This document shows positions 28,378 through 36,048 of a DNA stretch of 36,048 bases, in pieces (positions within the stretch are counted from its first letter, which is position 1; each line of letters starts with the position of its first letter). Made by a program: the position numbers and the translations under genes. Origin of the DNA: Nitrosomonadales bacterium. Its GTDB lineage: Bacteria; Pseudomonadota; Gammaproteobacteria; Burkholderiales; Gallionellaceae. The notes under the pieces were generated by a model. It saw only the letters and a list, made by a program, of their open reading frames with translations. It made no database searches and was not told where the DNA came from. The stretch lies in contig CANJMS010000016.1 in assembly GCA_947475825.1 (NCBI GenBank), positions 1 to 36,048 on the forward strand, in the 5' to 3' direction.

Positions 28378-28443
28378 ATGCCCAAGATTATGCGGCAAGG
28401 TACTCCAGAATATCTGGCATTTTTGCCGTCTACTTTACGTTAG
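28378..28443 (+). CDS. Possible 21-codon leader ORF ending in the integron core site
   Basis: MPKIMRQGTPEYLAFLPSTLR followed by TAG, preceded by GGAG eight bases before the ATG. The stop codon lies within the GTTAGGGG core site, nine bases before the start of the protease gene. The well-placed SD and tight spacing fit a short leader that helps translation of the cassette gene, comparable in principle to ORF-11 in attI1. It may equally be chance or the tail of an older cassette. The rest of 28138-28377 shows no convincing gene. Confidence 0.35.
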   Translation: MPKIMRQGTPEYLAFLPSTLR

Positions 28444-29197
28444 GGGTCATCGATGGTGCTCTTCGACGATGTTCGGAAATATGTCTTTCCACTAATGAGT
28501 GCCGATATGAAGGACGGCGTCCTACAGACGGCAACCCTTGCGTTTCACGGCACAGGCTTTTTCATATCGCCAACCGGCCTGGCCCTAAGCGCCGCTCATA
28601 TAATCCCCTCACCAGAGACATTGGGCGCACGCAAACTCTTTGCTTTTGTTCAGCGAGCGACGACGGAGGTATTTCAAGTTACTAATGTCCAATCGTGGCT
28701 GCAGCACGATCTTTGCTCGATTCGGGTTGCGATTGATAAGACGGAATATTTCTCTTGCGACTTTAGCGGGCTGGACAGCGGCGAAGATGTCTGGAGCGTG
28801 GGAATCCCGGAACATGAACTCTGGGAGAAGGGAAAGAAACAGATGCGAACTCTAAAGGGTCATATTTCCTTCGCCATGGATCGTTTCGTCGAGTTGAGCT
28901 TTCATGTTCCGAAGGGCATGAGCGGGTCGCCCCTTCTTGTCGGGAAGAGCGTGAAGGGTGTGCTGATAGGGAACTGGCGCTCGGAGCAGTTGGAGGACAG
29001 AATCGAAGAGATTGTCGAGGTTTCAGATAAGAGGGAAATCATCCGATTTATCGAATCCAAAGAAATAGTGCATGCAGGGGTCGCAATTGATCTCGCAAAT
29101 GTTGATGGTCTTCAGAAGCACCTAGCCAAATGACCCCTAACCACGCGTTGCAGTCGGACGGCCCTCGCTTCGCTCGGCCCGCCGCTGAACGCGGGCG
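28440..29197 (+). mobile_element. Integron-type gene cassette (lone, no integrase in window)
   Basis: The cassette begins inside a core site GTTAGGGG (28439-28446) and ends in an attC-like site. The inverse core CCCCTAAC at 29134-29141 is the exact complement of the cassette's own first bases, as expected when a circular cassette opens at G/TT. It holds a single plus-strand gene filling almost the whole unit. No intI or attI can be identified, so it is a clustered-or-single attC site lacking integrase, or a fragment of a larger array. Confidence 0.75.
28453..29133 (+). CDS. Trypsin-like serine protease carried on the cassette
   Basis: A 226-residue chymotrypsin-fold (S1/HtrA-like) peptidase. 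HGTGFFISPTGLALSAAH gives the catalytic His (about 49), HDLCSIRV the Asp (about 86) and GMSGSP the nucleophile Ser (about 157) with its oxyanion glycine. It has no signal peptide, PDZ domain or membrane segment, so it should act in the cytoplasm, unlike most HtrA proteins. A C-terminal segment of about 40 residues (REIIRFIESKEIVHAG...) is unassigned. The SD is AGGGG, part of the cassette core site, six bases before the ATG. Base composition is more GC-rich than the flanking DNA. Confidence 0.8.
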   Translation: MVLFDDVRKYVFPLMSADMKDGVLQTATLAFHGTGFFISPTGLALSAAHIIPSPETLGARKLFAFVQRATTEVFQVTNVQSWLQHDLCSIRVAIDKTEYFSCDFSGLDSGEDVWSVGIPEHELWEKGKKQMRTLKGHISFAMDRFVELSFHVPKGMSGSPLLVGKSVKGVLIGNWRSEQLEDRIEEIVEVSDKREIIRFIESKEIVHAGVAIDLANVDGLQKHLAK

Positions 29198-29204
29198 TTA
29201 GGCC
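29134..29204 (+). other. attC recombination site (about 70 bp)
   Basis: The inverse core CCCTAAC (29135-29141) and the core GTTAGGC (29197-29203) flank pairing arms CGCGTT-GCAG-TCGGACGG and CCGCCGCTG-AACGCG that would fold into the imperfect hairpin typical of attC. GTTAGGC fits the GTTRRRY consensus exactly. Spacing and length fall in the known range. Tyrosine integron integrases recombine the folded bottom strand. Confidence 0.75.
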
Positions 29205-29248
29205 ATCACCGAAGATATGAGGACAAGTGTCTGATGGAGGAACTTCTT

Positions 29249-29356
29249 ATGCTACTGCAAACGGTTAGACCTTCACTTTTAGTATTTTCGGCATTTTTGT
29301 GCATGGTTCCGCCGTCGGCCGCTGCGAGGTGTTGGGACAACTGCTGCAGCAACTAG
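29249..29356 (+). CDS. Short secreted-type peptide ORF in a truncated second cassette (35 aa)
   Basis: ATG 29249 has an excellent SD (GGAGGA, seven bases upstream) and follows the first cassette's core site. The product MLLQTVRPSLLVFSAFLCMVPPSAAARCWDNCCSN looks like a signal peptide followed by a Cys-rich tail cut short at TAG 29356. No second attC (GCCTAAC-type inverse core) is found downstream, and REP-like and IS debris starts about 15 bases later. It is most likely the 5' end of a broken cassette gene. Confidence 0.5.
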   Translation: MLLQTVRPSLLVFSAFLCMVPPSAAARCWDNCCSN

Positions 29357-29368
29357 AGCCAGCCCGCG

Positions 29369-29406
29369 TAGGATGTGCCGAAGTTTTTTTGAGGCGCATC
29401 GTTCGA
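29369..29406. repeat. REP-like hairpin (GTAGGATGTGCC ... GGCGCATC)
   Basis: GATGTGCC and GGCGCATC pair around a T-rich loop, preceded by GTAG. This resembles the dispersed GTAGGATGCGCC...GGCGCATC palindromes of many proteobacterial intergenic regions. A related GTAGGATGTGG motif recurs at 29868. Confidence 0.6.
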
Positions 29407-29478
29407 GTAAAATATTTACGCTCAACCCATAGAGCGATTCGCACAAGATGCTTATACTAAAAAAACGCGACCGATGCA

Positions 29479-29579
29479 CCAAAGGTAGGCAATTCTCTAA
29501 GCTCTGGCGAGCTTGAGAAATTGACACCACCAAAGGTAGCCAATTCTCTAATCTATGCGAGATTGAGTTGTGACACCGC
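29479..29579. repeat. Two tandem copies of a 51-bp palindromic unit
   Basis: CCAAAGGTAGGCAATTCTCT at 29479 and CCAAAGGTAGCCAATTCTCT at 29530 start two copies, 51 bp apart. Each unit folds: CAATTCTCTAAGCTC pairs with GAGCTTGAGAAATTG in copy 1. Copy 2 has diverged, chiefly in its right arm. They adjoin the IS630-type transposase remnant and may be its decayed end or an independent repeat. Confidence 0.65.
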
Positions 29580-29744
29580 CGCCTGCGCCACATCCGGGTA
29601 GTCTCCATTGAGGAACTGAAGACACGCATCCTGAAGGGCATCGACGAGATCAACGCCTCACCCGTTGTGTTTCGCTGGAATAAGTCCAACTCCAGTGCGC
29701 CATCAAGATACCAGGAAAGGGGGATTCCTCAATCATTCGCCTGA
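29574..29744 (+). pseudogene. IS630-family transposase, C-terminal remnant
   Basis: The frame from 29574 reads HRRLRHIRVVSIEELKTRIL, then KGIDEINASPVVFRWNKSN, to TGA 29742-29744. EELK.RIL.GIDEINASPVVFRW is the usual C-terminal end of IS630-type DDE transposases. Everything upstream of about 35 residues is missing, there is no start codon, and the tail after FRW is unrelated. It marks an old insertion in the accessory segment. Confidence 0.7.
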
Positions 29745-29867
29745 CCGTCACGTGCAAGGATAACGAATGGGGGAACTTCGATAATATCTGCAGGGTAAAG
29801 AAACAGAATATTTATAATGGTTACCGCCCATTCATTAACAAGATGCTAAGTGATTGATTCAGCACGG

Positions 29868-29954
29868 TAGGATGTGGTGAGTGAGCTTGCAAACCCCCAG
29901 CTTTTCGAGAAATAAAAATGCCGGGGTCGTGCCTCACCACCAGCCTACGGTGCG
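29868..29954. repeat. Imperfect inverted-repeat element (GTAGGATGTGGTGAG ... CTCACCACCAGCCTAC)
   Basis: The two arms pair at about 13 of 16 positions around a 55-bp centre containing further complementarity. The left arm shares GTAGGATGTG with the REP-like hairpin at 29369. No ORF is supported here; 29745-30056 otherwise shows nothing recognisable. Confidence 0.5.
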
Positions 29955-30087
29955 CTGAAACCCACCTTATTCCAGTTTGCGTTAGAAAGGAGAACAAGAC
30001 GGCAAGGATGAGGTGACGAAGACAGTACATTTGAGTACGGCTAGGAGCCGAGGACGATGCCAACACAGTTATCGTTTTTAACGCGAA

Positions 30088-30291
30088 TTGGAATTACGAA
30101 GCGTTGCACGCTGCACTGGCGAAGTGCAACAGCAAATAGACGCGATGCAACAGACCGAGATTTTTCATCTCAAGCAAACCATCGAAGAAAGCGAAGCCAT
30201 GGGCGGCGATCCGCTCGGCGACTTGGCAAAACAACTCTTGCAGGAATTGTCCGAGCGGAAGATTCAACTAGAAATTACGAGGCACGAATAG
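30088..30291 (+). pseudogene. Possible remnant encoding a helical (coiled-coil) segment
   Basis: The frame from TTG 30088 gives ELRSVARCTGEVQQQIDAMQ through ESEAMGGDPLGDLAKQLLQELSERKIQLEI, strongly helical and charged. It has no SD or ATG near the start, and an in-frame stop lies just upstream. A second frame starting at 30057 (MPTQLSFLTRIGITKR) could join it through a frameshift. No family recognised; it is probably debris of a former gene. Confidence 0.3.
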
Positions 30292-30395
30292 ACAGCTACA
30301 ACACTCATGAATGATCTCTATCTCCAAACACGCTGAGTGCGACGCAAATCCCCATCCTACGATAGACTACTCAGCAGAATTTGTGTCGCTGCAAC

Positions 30396-31361
30396 TCAAA
30401 TCCCCTCCGCACGATACTCGACAATCAACGTATGCCTCGCCCCCGCTTTAACCGTCACCACGTTTTCAATCGCATTCGCTGACTCCACACACAGCATTTC
30501 TCGCCAACCATCCGGCTGTCCCATGTCGCCCATTTTGTTGGCTTTTTCCGTCCATGGTGTCCACACCACGGTGGCGTTGCTGCCAGATTTTGCAATGTGA
30601 ATGCGACGATTTAATTTTTTATCCTCGATGATACATGTGGCCGCAGTGTTGATGTACACACGATCGGTCTCGTTGGTAAATTGAATTGCACCCGCTTGTT
30701 TTTTGAGTACGCTGCCGCCAACTTTATCCCAATACTCACAGCCTTCTAAACCGATCACTTGCACTGCACCAATGTCGCTGATTTGAAAATAAGTATGCAA
30801 GGCTTCGCCGATGATGAAATCCTCCGCGCTGTTATTCGTGGTGGTCATTTCCATACGCAAGGTTGCGCCGACGATTACGGTCAACTCCAAGGTGCAGTGA
30901 TGCGGCCACTGGGCGTGTATTTTTTCACTAGTAACTAAGCGTAACGTCAAACGTGTTGCGCCGTTAATTTCTGTACTGGATTCCACCACCTGCCACGGCA
31001 CGGTGCGCGCATAGCCGTGACCGGGGAAAGTGGTATTGGATTCATGTGCGCCAAACCACGGCCAGCACACGGGCACACCGCCGCGTATGGATTTTCCTGC
31101 GGCAAGTTTTGCATCGCGTGACAGCCAGATCACGGGCACGGTCTGATTATTCGGCTTCCACGTCATGAGGTGCGCGCCCTGCAAACACAGCGACGCGCTG
31201 GCCTGTTGATTGTTAATTTCTGCGATAATCAAACCACTGGCTGCGCCAAGACCGCCCGCAGGACGAGTGTCTGGCGGTGTCCCCTTTACGGGGGTGTCTT
31301 CACGAAAGAACAGTTGATCATGGATGCCAAATTGCATGTTCAGTTGTGCTGCTGTTGTCAT
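30396..31361 (-). CDS. D-hexose-6-phosphate mutarotase (YeaD-like aldose 1-epimerase family)
   Basis: Interconverts alpha and beta anomers of glucose-6-phosphate and related sugars. GVPVCWPWFGAHE (about 105-117), GHGYARTVPWQV and the C-terminal ESANAIENVVTVKAGARHTL are family signatures; the catalytic His and Glu should lie in GHGYAR and the region of EALHTYFQISDI. The track start at 31436 gives 346 aa, but the Met at 31359-31361 (MTTAAQLNMQFG...) gives 321 aa with a purine-rich leader, closer to the family. It is monocistronic. An inverted repeat (GCGACGCAAAT / ATTTGTGTCGC, about 30339-30390) lies just past its stop. Confidence 0.87.
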   Translation of the reverse strand: MTTAAQLNMQFGIHDQLFFREDTPVKGTPPDTRPAGGLGAASGLIIAEINNQQASASLCLQGAHLMTWKPNNQTVPVIWLSRDAKLAAGKSIRGGVPVCWPWFGAHESNTTFPGHGYARTVPWQVVESSTEINGATRLTLRLVTSEKIHAQWPHHCTLELTVIVGATLRMEMTTTNNSAEDFIIGEALHTYFQISDIGAVQVIGLEGCEYWDKVGGSVLKKQAGAIQFTNETDRVYINTAATCIIEDKKLNRRIHIAKSGSNATVVWTPWTEKANKMGDMGQPDGWREMLCVESANAIENVVTVKAGARHTLIVEYRAEGI

Positions 31362-31503
31362 TTTTTGCTTTCTGTAATGTGAATGAAATGTCGTTGCTAC
31401 TTGAGCCAGATGGACGATACGCATTGTACCTTGCACTTTTCAAGAATACTTTCTCAAAAATATTTTTCCAAATTGATTAAATAAAAATTTACGTGACACC
31501 CAA

Positions 31504-32283
31504 ATGAAACACATTACCTCACGCGACAATTCATTTTTCAAAGCACTGCTCAAGCTGTCTGGTTCATCCAGGCAGCGGCAGAAAGAGCGTCAGTCTTTGT
31601 TGGACGGCATCCATTTACTGCAAGCCTATTTAAGCTCCGGCCAGCAGCCACAGCATTTGATAGTCACCGAAGCAGCCTTTGCCAATCGCGAGCTAACGGG
31701 TCTGCTCAAAAAAATTCCTGACGTTCCAATCACACAATTACCCGATAGTTTTTTTGCGGAATTATCCGATCTTAAAACGCCGAGCTGCATCCTCGCTTTA
31801 ATTAACATCCCCAACCCTACCTTCTCACCGGCTCATAGCAAATTTTGTTTGCTGCTGGAAGATATTCAAGATCCCGGCAATCTGGGTTCAATTTTAAGGT
31901 CTGCGGCGGGCGCGGGATGTGATGCAATTTTTCTATCGAAGGGATGTGCCGACGTGTGGTCACCCAAAGTTTTACGCGCCGCGATGGGTGGACATTTTGC
32001 GTTAGACATTCACGAGTCAATGAATTTATTGAGTGTCGCACAAGCCTTGCCCTACAAGCTTTTCGCCACTTCGCCTCATGCAAAAATAAATTTATATCAG
32101 GCTGATTTGCGCGGTGACTGTGCGTTTGCGATCGGCAACGAAGGGATAGGGTTATCACAGGATTTACTGGCAGTAGCACATCAGCTAGTGTCTATTCCGA
32201 TGCACGGCAAAACTGAATCTCTGAACGTAGCTGCCGCCACAGCAGTATGTTTATTTGAGGCAACACGTCAACGCATTGCTTAA
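31504..32283 (+). CDS. TrmH/SpoU-family RNA 2'-O-methyltransferase
   Basis: A 259-residue SPOUT-class methyltransferase that transfers a methyl group from SAM to an RNA ribose. The N-terminal substrate-binding domain (1-110) is followed by motif 1 LEDIQDPGNLGSILRSA, motif 2 FAIGNEGIGLS and motif 3 IPMHGKTESLNVAAATAVCLFE, which form the trefoil knot. It belongs to the RlmB/TsnR-like group but is distinct from the RlmB encoded nearby; the exact target nucleotide cannot be given. It is divergent from the mutarotase gene and converges with rlmB. Confidence 0.88.
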   Translation: MKHITSRDNSFFKALLKLSGSSRQRQKERQSLLDGIHLLQAYLSSGQQPQHLIVTEAAFANRELTGLLKKIPDVPITQLPDSFFAELSDLKTPSCILALINIPNPTFSPAHSKFCLLLEDIQDPGNLGSILRSAAGAGCDAIFLSKGCADVWSPKVLRAAMGGHFALDIHESMNLLSVAQALPYKLFATSPHAKINLYQADLRGDCAFAIGNEGIGLSQDLLAVAHQLVSIPMHGKTESLNVAAATAVCLFEATRQRIA

Positions 32284-32391
32284 GTTGCTGCGCTGTGCGC
32301 CGTGCACTTCATCCCGCTCGCTGACTTAATCAATATTTTCATAACACAGCGAACAGCGTTTCAACTGCTCCTTAATAGCGGCGTAAAAAAA

Positions 32392-33123
32392 TTATCGCTG
32401 CCTTCTCGCCTCAAACAAACACACCCCCGCGCTGACCGATACGTTCAAACTTTCCACACTGCCCAGCATCGGGATGCGCACCAGTTGATCGCATGTTTCG
32501 CGCGTGAGGCGACGCAGACCTTCACCTTCTGCACCCAACACCCAGGCCAGTGCGCCCGCGTGTTTAAAATGATGCAAATCACTTTCTGCGGTGCTGTCTG
32601 CACCCACCACCCAGATGTCGCGTTCCTGTAATTCACGCAGGGTGCGGGCAAGGTTAGTAACGGTAATGTAAGGAACAGTTTCTGCCGCACCGCACGCGAC
32701 TTTTTCTACGGTCGCAGTTATTCCCACGGCTCGATCTTTGGGTGCAATAACCGCGTGTACGCCAAAAGCATCGGCACTACGCAAGCACGCGCCGAGATTG
32801 TGCGGGTCTTGCACGCCATCCAACACCAGCAACAACGCAGGTTTGGTTAAAGTATCCAGCACATCATCCAGATGTTGCACTTTTTGCGCAGCATCCACGC
32901 GCGCTGCCACCCCTTGATGGCGCGCATTGCCGACCATACCATCCAAGCGTTTGCTATCTACTGGCACGACACGCACACCATTTGCTTCGGCCAGCTTTAA
33001 CAAATCACGTGAGCGGGGATCATTGCGCTGATTATCTACATAAATTTCCAACACACTCTCAGAGCGTTGGCGTATACGTGAAATGACTGCGTGAAATCCA
33101 TGCAAGAAGCGGGTTTCAGCCAT
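32392..33123 (-). CDS. rlmB: 23S rRNA (guanosine2251-2'-O)-methyltransferase RlmB
   Basis: Methylates G2251 in the peptidyl-transferase region of 23S rRNA. The start [11 protein letters not shown], the central [35 protein letters not shown] and the final [26 protein letters not shown] are diagnostic of the family. The track start at 33162 adds 13 residues; the ATG at 33121-33123 overlaps the rnr stop by eight bases and gives 243 aa, the expected size. The rnr-rlmB pairing is conserved in proteobacteria. Confidence 0.95.
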   Translation of the reverse strand: MAETRFLHGFHAVISRIRQRSESVLEIYVDNQRNDPRSRDLLKLAEANGVRVVPVDSKRLDGMVGNARHQGVAARVDAAQKVQHLDDVLDTLTKPALLLVLDGVQDPHNLGACLRSADAFGVHAVIAPKDRAVGITATVEKVACGAAETVPYITVTNLARTLRELQERDIWVVGADSTAESDLHHFKHAGALAWVLGAEGEGLRRLTRETCDQLVRIPMLGSVESLNVSVSAGVCLFEARRQR

Positions 33124-35368
33124 GTTTCTTTTTATCCTTGCGCGGCTTTTTAGAGGGTGCATCCCAAGCCGAGGTCGCTTTCACGGCTGACTCTTCGCCG
33201 GGCGGCAAATCCAGCACGAAGTCAATCTTGGCGCTTTCCATATCAACTCGTACCACTTTTACACGCACCCGATCACCCAGCCGATAACGCTTGCCCGTGC
33301 GCTCACCCAGCATTTGATGCTTGGTGGGTTCAAAATGAAAATAGTCTGTACCGAGTTCTGATACATGCACCAAGCCTTCAATGTACAAATCATCCAACGC
33401 AACGAACAAGCCGAAGCCCGTCACCGAAGATACCGTTCCCTCGAAGGTGCTGCCTAGGTGATCACGAATATAAAAACACTTCAGCCAAGCTTCCACATCG
33501 CGGGTGGCATCATCCGCACGGCGCTCGGTTTGTGAGCAGTGTGCGCCCAGCGCTTCCCATTTTTCGTTCGGCTTGTATAGCTTATTTTGCAAAACGGCAT
33601 TGATAGCGCGATGCACCAGCAAATCTGGATAGCGGCGAATCGGCGAAGTGAAATGCGTGTACGCCTCGTAGCCCAAACCAAAGTGGCCAAGATTTTCTGG
33701 CGCGTATTGCGCTTGACGCAAAGAGCGCAGCATCACGGTTTGCAGCAGCGCGGTATCGGGGCGACCCTTTATTTTCTTCAGTAGCTTGGCGTAGTCCCCT
33801 GCCTCCGGCTTGTCGCCACCACCCAAATCAAAGCCAAATTCTTTGAGAAATTCGCGCACGGCTTCCAGTTTTTCCGGAGTGGGGCCTTCGTGTACGCGAT
33901 ATAAAACGGGATGCTTATTCTCCTGTAAAAAGTTGGCGGTACATACGTTTGCCGCCAACATACATTCTTCGATCAGCTTGTGGGCATCGTTACGCACGAC
34001 GGGAATAATGCGATCAATTTTTCCTTGCTCGGTAAAAATCATTTGTGTTTCCAGCGTCTCAAAATCAATCGCGCCGCGTTTTTCACGTGCCTTGAGCAAG
34101 GTCTTGAATAATGCATATAGATGATTGATGTGCGGCAACACTGAAACAAACTGCTGCGCTATTTCGCCTTGTGGATGTGCCAGCATATCGGCCACCTGAT
34201 TGTATGTCAGGCGCGCATGTGAAAACATGACCGAGGGATAAAAACGATATTTTTCGATGTCACCCTGCGCGCTCACCTGCATATCACACACCATGCATAG
34301 TCGCTCAAGATGCGGGTTAATCGAACACAAGCCGTTGGATAACTCCTCAGGCAACATGGGAATGACGCGGCGTGGAAAATATACCGAGTTGCCGCGATTG
34401 AATGCTTCTTTATCCAATGCGTCGCCTGGTTTTACATAGTGACTGACATCCGCGATAGCTACCACGAGGCGGTAGCCTGATTCATGTGGCTCACAATACA
34501 CGGCATCATCAAAATCACGTGCAGTTTCGCCATCTATCGTCACCAATGGCAAGTGGCGTATATCTTCGCGTCCCGCATAATCTTCGGGCAACACCTTGAC
34601 TGAAAATTTCTCAGCTTGATGTTTGGCAGCAGGTGGAAATTCATAAGGCAAGTCATGCTTACGCAATGCGATTTCAATTTCCATGCCGGGGTCGGCATAG
34701 TTGCCCAATACTTGTACGATACGACCTATCGGCTGTGCATGTTTGCTGGGTTGCTGCATAATTTCCAACATCACCACTTGCCCGACCTGCGCCTCCGCAT
34801 GTTCACCCGGCGCAACGAGAATATCCTGACTGATGCGGCGATTTTCAGCGACCACAAATTTAATGCCGTGCTCTTCATACAAACGCCCAACCAAGCGCGT
34901 GGTCGAATGCTCCAGCACTTCAACAATACTCGCCTCGCGCCGACCGCGTTTATCCATGCCGGCAGATCGTGCAATCACAATGTCGCCATGCAACACCTTG
35001 TGCATTTCCTTGGCACTCAATACTAAATCTGCGCTGCCATCCTCAGGTATCAAAAAGCCAAAGCCATCGGGATGACCTTGTACCTTCCCCTTGATTAAAT
35101 CCAGTTTATCCACCACGCAGATTGCGCGTTTTCGATTACGCATAATTTGCCCATCACGCTCCATAGCGCGCAGACGACGGGTAAATAACTCTGCCTCATG
35201 CTCTTCAATGTGCAATATGCTGCATAAAGCGTCCTCTTCCATAGGCACGCCTTGCTCGGACAGCAACTGCAAAATATACTCCCGGCTGGGAAGCGGGTGC
35301 TCGTATTGTGTACGCTCACGCTCCAGAAATGGATCTTGCGCACGAATGTTCTTTCTACTCTTTGTCAT
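33116..35368 (-). CDS. rnr: Ribonuclease R
   Basis: A 750-residue 3'-5' exoribonuclease that degrades structured RNA and acts in rRNA and tmRNA quality control. An N-terminal helix-turn-helix (about 30-90) precedes two cold-shock OB domains (about 95-250), the RNB catalytic domain ([16 protein letters not shown] holding the metal-binding Asp, about 277-292) and a C-terminal S1 domain ([19 protein letters not shown]). It ends in a Lys-rich tail ([11 protein letters not shown]) as in other RNase R. The SD AGGAAAG precedes ATG 35368. It is first of the rnr-rlmB operon. Confidence 0.97.
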   Translation of the reverse strand: MTKSRKNIRAQDPFLERERTQYEHPLPSREYILQLLSEQGVPMEEDALCSILHIEEHEAELFTRRLRAMERDGQIMRNRKRAICVVDKLDLIKGKVQGHPDGFGFLIPEDGSADLVLSAKEMHKVLHGDIVIARSAGMDKRGRREASIVEVLEHSTTRLVGRLYEEHGIKFVVAENRRISQDILVAPGEHAEAQVGQVVMLEIMQQPSKHAQPIGRIVQVLGNYADPGMEIEIALRKHDLPYEFPPAAKHQAEKFSVKVLPEDYAGREDIRHLPLVTIDGETARDFDDAVYCEPHESGYRLVVAIADVSHYVKPGDALDKEAFNRGNSVYFPRRVIPMLPEELSNGLCSINPHLERLCMVCDMQVSAQGDIEKYRFYPSVMFSHARLTYNQVADMLAHPQGEIAQQFVSVLPHINHLYALFKTLLKAREKRGAIDFETLETQMIFTEQGKIDRIIPVVRNDAHKLIEECMLAANVCTANFLQENKHPVLYRVHEGPTPEKLEAVREFLKEFGFDLGGGDKPEAGDYAKLLKKIKGRPDTALLQTVMLRSLRQAQYAPENLGHFGLGYEAYTHFTSPIRRYPDLLVHRAINAVLQNKLYKPNEKWEALGAHCSQTERRADDATRDVEAWLKCFYIRDHLGSTFEGTVSSVTGFGLFVALDDLYIEGLVHVSELGTDYFHFEPTKHQMLGERTGKRYRLGDRVRVKVVRVDMESAKIDFVLDLPPGEESAVKATSAWDAPSKKPRKDKKKHG

Positions 35369-35418
35369 TGACAGTCTTTCCTTTAACGATTAAATTACGC
35401 GGCCTTAAATCAGGCAAT

Positions 35419-35503
35419 GCCCAGATGGCGGAATTGGTAGACGCGCACGGTTCAGGTCCGTGTGCCGTAAGGTGTGGAGGTTCGAGTCCTCTTCTGGGCA
35501 CCA
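35419..35503 (+). tRNA. tRNA-Leu (anticodon CAG)
   Basis: The acceptor stem GCCCAGA pairs with TCTGGGC, followed by A and an encoded CCA. The anticodon loop TTCAGGT gives CAG (decoding CUG). The long variable arm of class II tRNAs and TTCGAGTCC T-loop are visible. Length is 85 nt with CCA. It is divergent from rnr. Confidence 0.97.
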
Positions 35504-35513
35504 TCAAACAGAT

Positions 35514-35558
35514 AAAAAACCGCATCAAAGCTCAATCTGTAGCTGGTGCGGTTTTTTG
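35514..35558. terminator. Rho-independent terminator-like hairpin downstream of tRNA-Leu
   Basis: AAAAAACCGCA and TGCGGTTTTTT form an 11-bp stem ending in a T run on the plus strand, eleven bases after the tRNA CCA. It is symmetric enough to work in both directions. Confidence 0.8.
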
Positions 35559-36025
35559 TTACCCGTAAAGTTACCCGCATACTTTCTAGCCTGCTTCATC
35601 CCAAATCAAGTTGGATTTTACACTATAGTTACTGCATACACTGTTTTTTCCCTCGTCACTTTTAGCGCGCCCTATAGTGCGGACGGGAAGCGTGGCAGGT
35701 GCTGGGGAAAGAAGCAGCGTAGTGCGACCCCGCGCAACCTGACAGGCTTGGGGTGTGCGTTATTGAATGACAGCTTACGGGCAGGCAGTTAGCGAGTGCG
35801 TATATCTCTTATGTGCCAGTTGCTGCCCTTCGCATTATTTCCACAAAGGAGACATTGGCTTCAGTCCGTACTATTATGCATATGCGGAACAATAAAAACG
35901 GGTGGCTTTAATGAATCAATTACTCACCGTAAATTTTCATTCCACACTATTTTTAATAGTACAGGCCGGTGGGTAAGTCTAATAATTGTTCGGTGGCATG
36001 TTGGTTAAATAAGGAGGGAAGAACT
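35559..36025 (+). other. Intergenic stretch without a supportable gene
   Basis: About 470 bp after the tRNA terminator. The only ORFs are short or depend on the tRNA frame; a 43-codon frame beginning MTAYGQAVSECV near 35767 has no SD. I see no recognisable promoter or repeat beyond AT-rich patches close to the next gene. Confidence 0.5.
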
Positions 36026-36048
36026 ATGGGCATAAAAATATCGTTACC
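36026..36048 (+). CDS. 5' end of an unidentified gene (runs off the window)
   Basis: A near-perfect SD (AAGGAGGG) lies just before ATG 36026, with MGIKISL readable before the edge. This is too little to identify the product. Confidence 0.6.

Noticed and set aside
29479-29579. Possible CRISPR array
   Set aside because: Only two diverged copies with no spacer between them; it is a tandem palindrome, not repeat-spacer structure.
29279-29689. 136-aa minus-strand ORF in the accessory region
   Set aside because: It crosses the hairpin repeats and the IS630 remnant on the opposite strand and shows no recognisable domain.
35308-35568. ORFs spanning the tRNA-Leu in both directions (including the minus-strand QKRTRTSTPYGTR frame)
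   Set aside because: These are the familiar spurious translations of tRNA genes; the tRNA structure explains the sequence.
35419-35600. tRNA-Leu as a prophage or island attachment site
   Set aside because: No integrase gene and no second copy of the tRNA 3' end is present in the window.

Overview
The window looks like a betaproteobacterial chromosome segment, most likely from the Nitrosomonadales (Gallionellaceae- or Nitrosomonadaceae-like). The evidence is gene content and order: xseB-ispA-dxs, ribF-ileS-lspA-ispH, alaA-hom-thrC, rnr-rlmB, FolE2-type GTP cyclohydrolase and a 7Fe ferredoxin, with moderate GC. This is inferred from gene order and protein style, not from a database search. Most genes lie on the minus strand.

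Layout. 1-51 is the 5' tip of an IS110-type transposase gene running off the left edge. 152-1345 carries fdxA and folE2. 1688-2764 has a small unknown ORF and a solitary ParA-type ATPase. 2826-6167 is a three-gene minus-strand run: CHASE2-adenylate cyclase, SH3-domain protein, M48 lipoprotein protease. 6181-6429 is an NmrA-like pseudogene remnant missing from the ORF track. 6423-7856 is dnaB. 8254-8526 is a MITE-like element between the dnaB region and a compact seven-gene operon (xseB, ispA, dxs, ribF, ileS, lspA, ispH; 16943 down to 8589). That operon holds the first and last MEP-pathway enzymes, the prenyl chain synthase and the lipoprotein signal peptidase.

16944-17381 contains two small inverted-repeat elements. 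One of them inserted exactly at the end of thrC and now supplies its last codons and stop. 17382-22182 is the amino-acid block thrC, HNH-nuclease gene, hom, alaA (all minus), in which the HNH gene splits hom from thrC. 22422-22793 is an Mth938-like protein, followed by a minus-strand RND efflux pair (22806-27051) and a divergent moxR (27220-28137).

28138-30395 is the accessory part. It has a single integron-type gene cassette, bounded by a GTTAGGGG core site and a 70-bp attC-like site, that encodes a trypsin-like serine protease. A truncated second cassette, REP-like hairpins, a tandem palindromic repeat and the C-terminal stub of an IS630-type transposase follow. 30396-35368 returns to housekeeping genes: a hexose-6-phosphate mutarotase, two SpoU/TrmH-type RNA methyltransferases (one is RlmB) and RNase R. 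A tRNA-Leu(CAG) with an adjacent terminator-like hairpin follows, then about 470 bp without a convincing gene, and the start of a new gene at the right edge.

The most noteworthy items are the lone integron cassette with a short leader ORF ahead of it, the MITE that swapped the end of ThrC without changing its length, and the HNH gene embedded in the threonine operon. No intact mobile element, CRISPR array or integron integrase is visible in the window.
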